From Ptychodera flava (Eukaryota > Hemichordata > Enteropneusta > Ptychoderidae): a stretch of DNA of 64,000 bases. The translations under genes were made by a program, and so were the position numbers. A model generated the notes under the pieces. It was not told where the DNA came from. It searched no databases and saw only the letters and a program-made list of their open reading frames with translations. How positions within the stretch are numbered: position 1 is the first letter of the stretch; each line of letters opens with the position of its first letter. Positions 49,170 through 59,999 of this stretch are shown here, in pieces. The stretch lies in assembly GCF_041260155.1 (NCBI RefSeq), contig NC_091931.1, forward strand, positions 30,035,041 to 30,099,040. The letters run 5' to 3'.

Positions 49170-52100
49170 ATGACGTATCCACCTGCCATCAAGGTTTATC
49201 AAGGATTCTTATTGTCATTACTTCTGGCTGGGATTTTCACAAAGGTAATACTAATTTGACCATGCATATTTGATAATAAAGTGCAAGTAATGCTAACTTT
49301 GGTTGATTTTTTCGCTATTTTAGTTTTTGATGTCAAGGAAAAAAAAAAAAAAAAAAAAAGATGTTAAATTCTTGTTCTTCTCCACAAAGCATACGTTGAA
49401 ATACACAGTATTTAGCCCGTCAACCCAAACTGTATATGTGTAAACTGTGTTGCTATTGTTGACAAGTGAATTATCTGGTCTGGACTAGTATAGAATTACA
49501 GGATTAACAGTGCATTTTTCACGTATAGATGTAATGTTGACAAGCTAAATAGTGGATATTTCAACATTTTCATGAGAGTAGAATGAGAACTTTCAATTGG
49601 CATATGAAATAAAAATAGTGAAAAAATCATGAAAGGTTAGCATTACTGGCCCTTCTGACCAGTAATTATAATTTTTGATAATTATTTTGCCATATTTGTT
49701 TTGAATGTCAGCCATAATTCCTTGTTATTATTCCCCAAGGAATGTTAATATACACAGTTTTCATCTTGTCAAGTCAGTGTATGTGTGCAATCTACATTGT
49801 CATTGTTGAAAGTGAATTCTAGTCTAGACAAGAATTAAAATGTAAACAATAACAATGTGTTTTACTCATATAGATGCTACGTTGACAAGCTTAATGGTGG
49901 CATTGTTTCAACATTCTTCTGGGAGTAGAATAAGAAGTTGCGGTTGACATATAAAATAAAAATAAAGGAAAAAATCATCAAAAGTTAGCATTACTGGTCC
50001 TTTGATCATTATCATACAGTACGTTTTCAAAGGATAATCACTTATTTTCAAGACTCATCAAATTGCAAGACCACAGCTCTCTAAGCTGATGGACCGGATT
50101 ATTTTTATCTTAATTCATAGATGCCTGAATTAGCAGCAAAAGTAATTCCAACCAAAGAGAAACCGATAAAAACCTCTTCATTTAATAACGCATCCTGTGT
50201 CATTCTCAATGAGTGAATGTTTCAAAATTTGATATTTTGATATAATTTAATGTATCATACCAGTATATGAAAGGCATAAAAACAGAAATCTGCAGACTTG
50301 AAAATAATGGGCTAAATTCGCAATATAGCATTGTTTGAACACACATGAGCTCTCATCTGGAGAAAATCCCTTGTTTGACATTCCTCGCCAGAATTTAAAA
50401 TAATATGGTGACAATAAGCAAGCTGGGTGACGGGTATACAGTGAGATTTTGACCAGTTCACTTCATGCACTCTGGCTTGTGCGTATTTGTTGTGGACTGC
50501 AAAAATCTCAGAGTTACCCTTTACCGAGCTGGTTAATCCTCTTTCTACCAGGCTCCATAGACAAAGCACAGAAATAAACACAACTTGGGAGAAAGAGGAT
50601 TGCTTAAATATGGTTTTCATCAAAAGTACAGCAGGACTACTCTGTGAAATTAAGCATTGTATATTTGTTCTAAACATTACCTTTGATATCTAGATACAGT
50701 CTGTCACTACCCCTCAAAGATGTAGCGATGATGGAGATTATAAACAGTACTGGGATGAGGTCGGGGGAACGTGCAAGCACTGCAACAAATGCAATGCTGG
50801 ATTTGGTCTGAATAAAGTATGTAGTTTATATTGAATTTTTTGTGACACCTATGGGCTACTAGTACTACTGATACAACATAGATATCTGGGATGATGTTCT
50901 ATCCGTGTAGTTGTAACAGTTCTTTATGTTTTTATCCTAAATGCTGTTGCTGTCATGATCATCCCTATCCATTCCATGTTTTATTTGTAATGTACTATAA
51001 ATATACTCCCAGTCCCTGCCAGTGCTTGTCAAGTATTAGATAAATAATTAGAATATACATACTACTTATATTTTGTATTCTCATAAAGAGTATCTCTCAT
51101 CGCTGTTTCTCTGGTATACATTAACGTATTTCAGTTGTCACAGTTTGTAATTTAACCGTTATTAGTTCATTCTCCAAATCTTATGAATCCTCAAACATTC
51201 TGGCAAAATATCACAATATGTAGTTTCAAGAATTCAAAACCCCAAAAGAATCTCTGAATTATCCTCGGTGTTGCTCATTTAGTGGTTTAGTCCTGTTCCT
51301 ACAGAACATTAGTTCACTTCAAGTCACATTTCTATGTTTCTATGTAATACAGTTCCTTCATAGATGTGTTTCTTTTACTTTTGTGTCATTCTCTTTAGCT
51401 GTGTGGTGATGGAGAGGGCAAAGGTACCATTTGCGTGGATTGTCCTGCCAGCTATTTCTCCGATGACTGGAATCATGACGTTTGCAAGAAATGTCGAATC
51501 TGCGAGAATGTAGAAAGTGTCTACAAAGAATGCACTGCAAAGCATGACAGGGAATGTGGAAAATGCAAAGATGGGTATGTGCATTTTTGTTATTAAATTC
51601 ATAACTGTGATATTCTACAAATGTAAGCTTCTCTTGCTCTGAAATCGTTTTGAATACCCAAGTCGTCATGTTTGCGCAAGCTCTGTTTGCATACAGGCTT
51701 TATCGTAATTACTTGTTGAGCAACCTGATTGTCATCAATATAAGGTTGTTGAATGTACGAAGAAAGCAAAAGCACTAAACTTGAGAAATCATGATAATTA
51801 CAACTATGAAAGCAAATACGTTAAAAACGAGTTTTTCAAACTTTGTTTGTATGTTGCTATTGTTGCTGATATTTTAGCTTTAACACTAGGGAGGGACCCA
51901 TAATGACAAAATTAGAGTTTACATCACAGTTTTCCTTGTCATGAATTGGTAATAGGATCTTATACAATATGGTGGACTGTAAGGTTTGTTTACCCATAAT
52001 GCTATAGTCGCACCTTTACCAGTAACTGAGCATACAGAGTGAAATTGTTTATGATCTTTTCTATCCTCTAGTTTTTACAAACACATTCATGGCACGTGTG

Positions 52101-55100
52101 AGCCGTGTGAGCAAGAACCGGAAAGGCCAGAGTGTAACGGGATCCCAGTGACAGAACCAACCATGAACATTACCATTCCCAAGCCAAAGAGAATTCCATT
52201 GATTGTCAATGAACAAGGTAGGAATTAAAAATCCTCAAATCATGCCTTTTATCTTTAAATTCCGTTGCCGCACTCTGTAGATACATGTCTGTCAATTTCA
52301 CTTCAGAAGACAGTAATTTTTGATCTGCAGTGTTTTTGTCAATATTTATTATTATGATGATGACAGGAAAAATTTTTAGAAAAGTCATTTACACTGTATT
52401 TACATCTATCACTGACAGGGACGAATGAAGACCAAAGTGGTGACAGCACAGGTGGACTCCTAGTGGCAGCCATTGTGTTACCGATAATTGCCACAATACT
52501 GATCATCATTCTGCTACTTATTGTCATCTACATGTCAAGAAGGAAAAAAAAGCAGCCGAGAGCCAACAAAGGAAGGCAGGGCAGGAAAGATGGAAGAAAA
52601 CGCATTGGTAGTAAGTAATATGTAATTACATGTACAACGCAACATGGTCTTTCTAAACAAATATGAATCAAATCTGTCTTCGCTTGTCCACACAGTTTTA
52701 GCAGGTAAAGAATTAATATTTTTTCAGATATTGGATACTGGCAGTCTGAGTAATTAATGTTTAGTGTGGTATATACCAGTATACTATTGCAAAAAAGGGA
52801 GGTATTGCTTTGTGGAGGATGACTGTTAAACATTGGCTGAAGTACTTGTAATATGAATAAATCAGTTGAGGGAGCTTACAATTGGATACTGTTATTGGTG
52901 CTGGTGCTTATCATGTCTGCCATGTGCACTGACTAAAACATATGTAATGTTCAAGGCATTGAATGTTGTGTGAATATTTTTAGAGCATAATTGCTCACAT
53001 ATATTTTCATATGTATAGGGATATGTCAAAGTAAACATTTAAAAAATTGACTCTCATCACCATGGTAGCAATGATCATCGTGTCAAAGGTTCATTATCAA
53101 CAGCAGTTTCACTGAAATTTGTCAAATGTTGACATAGAACGTCAGAGAAATTGTATGTCACCTTAAGACTTTATTCATGCATGTAGTTAGGAGTGGTGAT
53201 TGTGGACCTGTGTACAGGGAATTTGGGTGAACAGGTGACAAATTTTACCCAGAATGAGAAATTTTTCAGTGTATACTTCTTGTGTAATGTGTTTCCTCTA
53301 TCAAATGCATAGGTGATGGAGGCCCAAACGAGGCATATCAGTCCACACCAGAAATGCAAAGACACACATTAAATACAGATCCGGAAGTAACACAGTTGAT
53401 TCAGAGATCTGTAGAATGGTAAGTTAAATAAATATGCTGTAGAGGACATCTTCAGAGCAAGAAGTTGGTTTTGTTCAGTAACACACAGTTGACAAAGACA
53501 GCCTCTGCCAGTGGCTTTAAAGGCCCAAAACAACATACAGGTACATGCATGATAATGTTTGTTTCAACCTTCCATATTTAAAAACTCCTGCCCTTTAACG
53601 TTTTTGCATTTTCTCAGATCAGAGCGAGGCCTCAAAAAAATCAAATCATCTTTTCAACTGATCCTGTGTATCAGAAGGATATAACATGAAACACAAATAC
53701 TTTCTTTATCTATAAAAATTGAACTGTTTAACAATTTCTCCTTTGTTACATTTCACAGTAATACTGATGCAAGTACCACAGAAGAAATCATTCAACGATC
53801 TGTAAAAGCGCCAAACTCACTAGGATGTGAAGATAATAATACCCCTCTCCTGACAGACAGTCTATGTAATGTGAGTCATGAAAATGAGTTGAGTACCAGT
53901 GATAACATGTCGTCAAGAGATGGTGTTTTAACTTCACCCTCAGACCCAAGTTCACAAGGACAGGATGGAGGAGTACAAGAAATATTCACCGTGGACGTCC
54001 ATGAACCTCCTGAAGTTAAGGTAATAATTACCAGAAGATCTCAATTACTATGAACTCTAAACAAGAGACATGTATGTAGCCTGATAGGTAAATTTTGTTA
54101 AGTGATGGCATTGGCTTGTACTTGATGCAAAGGAATATCTTAGAATTTGACAGAGTTATAATTGTGAGATTCAAACCCAATATGCACTAGGCTTATGTAC
54201 CGGAATGCAAAATATGCCCGCTCATGCTTACGGGGAAACCTGAAATGTGACACAGATATTGTCAATAATATGCTGTGTACAGTTTTTCAAATCATAGCTG
54301 TACAAAATTACTCTGTCAATGTCACTAATAGATCTATCAAATTAGTTTATGGTGTTGTTTATATTTTCACAGTTTAAACCAAGGAAGTGAGAATATATTA
54401 AGTCTTAAAAGTGTTCTAATGAATATATGAAAATACTGCTAATTTCTGTTTTATTTTTGAGGTTATTGAGGATGTTAATATTCCAATAGTTATGACTTTG
54501 TCTACACACAGCATTGATCATTGAAAATTAGCAGTGTTAATAGCCTGTTTTAATTGCAACTTTCCATTAATGTTGTGAGCGTCTCAAAACTTAAAGACTA
54601 AAACTTTTTCTCAACCTTTTGTTATGAATAAGAATCAGGGGGTCAGCGTGCAAATTTTGGTAAAAGAGAACAAATTACTCATTGCGACCGATATTTGAAA
54701 TTCAAAATAGTTACCATTCCTGTGTGAAATGTATGGGGAAAAATTAAATTTTCCTTTTTTTTTCAAAACTAAGAGAGAGAGAGTACTTCTCTTTCTCCAA
54801 GAGTATATTGATTCACTTTTGCAACAGTCTGCTAAAGATTTTTCCAGCAGTTTATTCTATATTGATAAAGTTTATATGCACACAGACTTTGGTTAAGTCA
54901 ACTGAGGTCGTTAATGAGTTATACAGTGTTGATCAAAGCTCATGGACAGACCCAATTCATAACTCTCGAACTTCCACATGTATCCCCATGAAATATCTGT
55001 CACATGTAAACATGTATTACTAGAGCCATCCATAGTTATTTTCATTTTGTGCGGTTTATCTTTCTCATGCTTATTTTAGCCATAAGTGGAACAAGTTTGA

Positions 55101-55720
55101 TAAAATAGGTGTACTTCTCTCAGCAGAATGTTACAGACAAGATCGAACAGAAAAGGGAAGATGCAAAGAAGTTTGCGGAAGGTATGCAGACATGTATTAA
55201 ACATTTGTTTTGCTCTTTCTTTCCAGAACAGCCATGCAAAGCTCAAATGTACATTAATTCATGCCCATAAGACTTGATTGAAAGCCTCGGTTGAAATGAC
55301 AACTTGCCATCAGCTTACCTATTTCTGCTCATTTTTAGTTTGTTTGATGAACCAACTGTTTGTTTTTTTTTCATTGACCAGTTTCTTTTATGATTTCATT
55401 CAGGTCTCTCTCTCAGTGACGACTTACCATACCACATCAATCATGACATCTCTAAACGACTCAAACAGAACAATGATTATCTTATGCTGGCATCTTATGT
55501 TGGAGTGAATCCAGTCGGAGTGAAAGCCATGGATAAGCCAGAGGAAGTACTGGGATACATGTCAACCAGCATGGAAGGCAAACGTGATGTTGCAAGGTTA
55601 ATTGACGAACTTCTGAAAATACCAAGGTATGACATCATTGATGAGGTGCTTGTCAAGTGGTTGTTTGAGGAAAAAGAGAAGAGGCAATCACAGATGCATG
55701 AAAATACAGACCAAAAATAG
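49170..55720 (+). CDS. Receptor C: EDAR/NGFR-like TNF receptor superfamily protein with death domain
   Basis: Coding exons 49170-49244, 50700-50816, 51399-51574, 52072-52217, 52419-52610, 53313-53418, 53759-54020, 55127-55181 and 55404-55720 give 481 residues. Order: signal peptide about 1-25 (hydrophobic GFLLSLLLAGIF), cysteine-rich domains 34-145 (CKHCNKCNAGF, CVDCPASYFSDDW, CEPCEQEPERPEC), transmembrane helix 185-209 followed by the basic anchor SRRKKKQPR, a Ser/Asp-rich linker, and a death domain about 378-460 with STSMEGKRDVARLI and IPRYDIIDEVLVKWL. The middle cysteine-rich exon (176 bp) and the TM exon (192 bp) equal those of receptor B; exon 6 (106 bp) equals receptor A. At the exon 5 end two donors three bases apart exist; GTAAGT at 52611 was preferred as stronger. 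The death domain lacks the W/F-x-x-LA core seen in A. The 5' UTR exon starts at 49119. Confidence 0.88.
49287..49994 (+). repeat. TIR repeat plus partial second copy in receptor C intron 1
   Basis: GTAATGCTAAC at 49287 and GTTAGCATTAC at 49636 bound a 360-bp unit. A diverged partial copy (about 49735-49994) follows, ending in the same GTTAGCATTAC. Shared blocks include ATACACAGT, TGTTGACAAGCT and AAAAAATCAT. A run of 20 A's lies near 49340. Confidence 0.65.
50243..50530 (+). repeat. Hairpin MITE-like repeat, copy 3 (decayed)
   Basis: TATCATACCAGTATAT, CAGAAATCTG, TTTGACATTCC, CCAGAATTT and GAGATTTTGACCAGTTCACT appear in the same order as in copies 1 and 2. The hairpin is eroded. It ends about 170 bp before receptor C exon 2. 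Confidence 0.7.
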
Positions 55721-56082
55721 CAAATACGTATATTGTATCATTTAACTTTAGCAACATTCAAGAAGTATTGCAACCACAAACTAATGACAAGGGGACTTGA
55801 AGATATACCTAAGGCAGGCAGGCAGGTCAAAGGTTGCATTCTAAGAGTCCATAAGAGGAGAGAATTTGAATCTTAGGGATTTCTGAAGGAAAATATTCAA
55901 GTTCTTACAAGTCCATAAGCTAGCCCTAATCCAACTATTTGAGTTATTACAACTTCATAAGATAGCCCTAATATACGCTCAAGGTGTATATCACAGTATG
56001 TAGACACTATTCCGTCAGAGTCCAGAAAAAGGATATACATGCATGCATAAGTAAAGTTCAGATTGATTCTCTCATACCATTA
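55721..56082 (+). other. Receptor C 3' UTR, start
   Basis: Non-coding after the TAG stop. It includes a short GGCA run (AGGCAGGCAGGCAGG near 55813). Confidence 0.4.
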
Positions 56083-56459
56083 GGGGTGACGTCAAAAGAT
56101 CGATGTTTCAAAAAAAACTTAATTGCTTAAGTTTGGGAGTGGGGGGTTTAGGCCAAATTAATTTCTGTGCAGTCAAAAATGATTTAACGTCTTTTTGGCA
56201 AATTTTACGATTTCAAGGCTGTTTTTGTATGCTAAAACCGATCCAGTCACCCGCATTTTTGTTACTTTATAATGGTTTTCAATTTTTATTTAATTCAATG
56301 GTACATTGGTACGTCGTTTGAAAGAATTAGTACAGGGTATGAGTCCGCAATGTTTTTTCAATTGTAGGTCAGTTAAGTTTGAAGGGGGGGGGGGGAGGTC
56401 TGAGGCCAAACTTAAGCAATTAAGTTAGATTTGTTATATTGAACTTTTGATGTTGCCCC
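56083..56459. mobile_element. 377-bp TIR element with TTA target duplication
   Basis: Left end GGGGTGACGTCAAAAGATCG and right end CTTTTGATGTTGCCCC, with the mirrored inner block CTTAATTGCTTAAGTTTGG. TTA lies at 56080-56082 and 56460-56462. Non-autonomous. Confidence 0.8.
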
Positions 56460-58893
56460 TTACACTGCTGAGTACTACTTGTATAGGCGTCTTTATGTCA
56501 TGTAATGTTTGTATCATTATTAGTTTGTGGCTTGCTAGTTCCCCTTCCTGAATGTTGCTGAATTTTAGTTATTAATGAGAGGTTCCCTTTTCTACATCTC
56601 TGTGTAAAAGCATGAGGAATATATCTTGTACTTTATCACTCCTTGGTCCACTGTATCTTTGTAACTGATCAGGAAAACGTCAACATATCTGTTTGTCAAG
56701 ATTCCAATGGCTGGCCCATTAGAATTTTCAAAAGTTGGAATACAAGCTATATAAGTCTGTAACCAGGAAATCAAATACAGCTTGGCCTCTATTAAATAGT
56801 AACCAGATTTTTTAGTGAAATACGTGTATTCCATACACAGACTTCCCTTTACTTGTGTAAATTTTTGTAACAATATAGACACTGTGCGGGATGTGGATAA
56901 TTAAACACATGCATGACAAACTATTCTAATTTGCTTTGCAGAGGTTGGGGTACAGGTTTGCATGTAGCCCTGTTCTGATCAATTTAACACAAATTGCCAA
57001 GGTTATGCTATGGAAAGTATGCATGTGCATGAGACCCGTGCAATATTCAGATTTTGTTTTGAACAAATTTTCAAAAAGCTGTCTTCATTTTAAACTTCAA
57101 CAACCTATTTCAGCCATTTATTGTGTTTGAGAAAAGTCAAACCACAAGTCTGACCAAAGACTTTTGCATTTCCTAACTTCCTTTTAGAGAATGGGGGGTT
57201 TTGTAAGTGAAATGCGGTGAGTTTTGTTTGCCTTGCCTGTGTTTTAATTATCCACAGTCGCCTACTTGAGGCATGTAAATTTCATAATAATGTAGACATT
57301 TTCTTGGAGGTGTGTATATTTCCTAAGGTGTACATTTCCATGTATCTTACATCAGAGTTTCATCAATTTGTTTTAATCAAACATCTTCATGGCAGAATCT
57401 TGAAAGAAAACTTCCTAGGTCAATATAAGTACCTGAATGACAGGTACAGTACTCTGCAACTACTAATTGTGTGATGTGATATTATACTTCATCATGGTCC
57501 AAGGAATATATTTTTTCTTTCATAAAGTATGGTTATATTTTTATATCAAATGATTTAAGATTAACAAAAACACATCTGTACAACAGTTAATACTGGTCTC
57601 CAGTATTTAAAACTTTACTAAGGAAATAGTGTTCATTCTAAGTATCAAATACATTTTGTCTGTGCATCATTAGAACTGCTCTTTCATAGATGCTTGTTTC
57701 ATTCATGTCAACAATAACCATTTGACCCCAGTTTCCCTGTATAGAGGTCCACTTATGTCACAGCAAATAATGGTGTTTGGACAAATCATGATGTTGATTT
57801 GGTAAAAAGTGTATACGTTTTCTGTGACGTACATGTACATCTGAGAGGTGGAGTAGGGTGACAAGGAGCATTGCTCTATTCACACTGACTCAACGAAAGC
57901 ATAAAGGGGAATTTTTACTCTTGTCTCATTTTTGCATAAAGAAAAAAGTGGGCATGGGTATAAATTAAGTGTCAACATTTTGGGTTACTGAAAAGATAAA
58001 ATCTTTTCTAAGGCCAATCATGGTCCCTCCACAAAACCTACAACCCAAGTCAGTCAGGAAGTTGACAGCAAAAGAGTTACAATGATATCATGATTGTCTT
58101 ACATGTCCAGAAATTCATTCATTTATGGATAGACCGTGGGCCAATACACAAAAATGTTTGTTTTCTGAAAAATTTGCTACATCATGCTTATCATCGTGAT
58201 CTTGCAAGTCTAGAATTCACTCATTTAGATTTAGATTTGCATATTTTTCTTGCACAGCCGCGGTCATGCATGTGATATTCTATCACATCCATGAATGTGA
58301 TATTCTGTCAAAATGATCTTTTATAGGTAAATAGAACAAGTACTGATTGTTTCATATTTTAAATTTTACAAGAGTATTCAACTGTAGCATTGTACAGAAG
58401 TATAACTTTTCCCATGGGTCCCTGGAAACAGTGATATTGGTGGGTTTTTTATAGATCTTCAGAGACTATATTTTTATCAACCTAGGAAAATAACACCAAT
58501 TTCAAGATTTTTTGCTCTTTCAATACGAATCCGAAATTTTATTTTCTTTGAAATGTTAGTTAACGAGTGACACATATTTTATACAGATGTATTGATTTCT
58601 TGGTGATATGTGCATTATGTTTCATCTATAGAGTGGATATTTTTTGTTGTCCAAAGTAAAACAGCAGAGCTGTGAAAAAATGCATTTTATAAATGATCAA
58701 AGTAGTACATACATTTGGTGCCTCATAATAGTTATATAGAGTTGTATTAGCAATAATTATAGGTATTTACACTTTCAGTGTTATTTCCATATTGATCTGC
58801 ATATCGCCATTGTAAGTATTGGTTTGTTGGTGTTTTTCCCTGACATTTAAATATAATCTTTTGTGAGATTTTATTAAAGTAATAGTTTGCCAA
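56460..58893. other. Probable long 3' UTR or intergenic DNA after receptor C
   Basis: AT-rich; no exon supported. If receptor C uses AATAAA at 59098-59103, this would all be 3' UTR of about 3.4 kb, which is long; an earlier cryptic signal is as likely. Confidence 0.3.
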
Positions 58894-59063
58894 ACTGTGT
58901 TTCAACCAATCTGATTAAAATCAGATGCAGAATTAGCGGCGTTTCCACCTTTGCTTATTCTTTGCCATTCTAGTGACGTAGAGCCAATGAGAATAGCAAA
59001 GAAGAAGCAAAAGGTGGAACGTCACTTCCTCTACATCTGATTTTAATCAGACTGTGTTTCAAC
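58894..59063. mobile_element. 144-bp palindromic element with 13-bp direct repeats
   Basis: ACTGTGTTTCAAC flanks both sides (58894-58906, 59051-59063). Each end of the element is itself a palindrome (TCTGATTAAAATCAGATG left, CATCTGATTTTAATCAGA right), and the interior is also an imperfect inverted repeat (CCACCTTTGCTT / AAGCAAAAGGTGG). It resembles a foldback MITE. Confidence 0.75.
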
Positions 59064-59097
59064 ATGCTAAATGAACATGTGTATGTACATATTATGA

Positions 59098-59103
59098 AAT
59101 AAA
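59098..59103 (+). terminator. Candidate poly(A) signal AATAAA
   Basis: First of several overlapping AATAAA motifs (also near 59158) downstream of receptor C. On the minus strand AATAAA at 59188-59193 would suit the 59409-59832 candidate. Confidence 0.2.
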
Positions 59104-59408
59104 ATAAGGCTTGTCAAACCTACTTAGAATCACTTGTTGATGGCTTGTTTTTGTGATAAAATAAAACTATTTTGTACCGCATCTTTGTTTATTGTTTTAT
59201 TGTGTTTATTAAGTGTCTGTATGTCTACTTGATATCATACGAATTGTAATTTTTTCCTTCAGAAATGCACTGGACTTTCTTGTCTCTTCATCCAAGTATA
59301 CAGGTTTTTTTTCTGTTTTTGTATATGAAACCCATATTTTGTCATGATCAGTATCTGAAAACTCAGCTACCCATAACGTCATTGAAATAAGAGGTCATTA
59401 GAAATGTC

Positions 59409-59832
59409 TTACAAAGTAAAAGCTAACAGATATTGATACAAACACTGTATGTATACTTTGGTGGTAATTTTGTCGTGTGGATGCAGGGACAGTGAATTAT
59501 CACTCACAGCCTTTAGTGCTTGTCTTCCAATGCTCACATGCAATAGATGGGTAATTGTTTTGTGAGCAAGCTTTAACTGGAAAACATAAATATTGTACAA
59601 GTATCAAAAGCAAATGATTGTCAGGGAGTGTTTAACGAAAAAGAGCCTTGATACTCTGATGTTCTTGGTGGTTTCTTTTGTTTGAGCAAACAAACCGGCC
59701 AAAAAGTACTTGCTGTCTGTCGTTGAGGGCGCTGTGGCGTGGCAGGGAGAAACTTGCACACTGCACAGCTCGAAGTTCAAGTTTCGTAGTGGATACATAA
59801 AGGTGTTTATCGCCCTCCATTCCTAACACCAT
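59409..59832 (-). CDS. Candidate small two-exon gene, function unknown
   Basis: Minus-strand exon 1 (59832-59710) starts with ATG in a good context (A at -3, G at +4): MVLGMEGDKHLYVSTTKLEL. It ends at CAA|GTACTT. Exon 2 (59576-59409) follows TATGTTTTCCAG and reads LKLAHKTITHLLHVSIGRQA to a TAA. Both junctions are phase 0, giving about 96 residues. Minus-strand AATAAA lies about 220 bp beyond the stop, and a TCTCGCGAG motif lies 100 bp upstream of the ATG. No family recognised. The frames are short, so this could be chance. Confidence 0.3.
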
Positions 59833-59931
59833 AGTGATTAGATGTGAGCTGAACGACTGTGCAAAGTGTTACTTCAACTTTGTATCATCCGGGCCTGGAT
59901 TGTCATCTTTTGAATCTCGGCATCACATCAT

Positions 59932-59940
59932 TCTCGCGAG
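59932..59940 (-). promoter_or_regulatory. TCTCGCGAG motif
   Basis: This near-palindrome matches the TCTCGCGAGA element known from many TATA-less animal promoters. It lies about 100 bp upstream of the minus-strand candidate ATG at 59832, in CpG-bearing sequence. It supports a promoter here, possibly bidirectional. Confidence 0.35.
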
Positions 59941-59999
59941 CCAGAACAATAACTTCCGCTCCGCTGACCTACGCAAAAATCGAGGGTAACGCTAAACTG

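Noticed and set aside
56592-56882. A 96-codon minus-strand frame with a protein-like look
   Set aside because: No supported splice sites, no family match that I trust, and no neighbouring exons.
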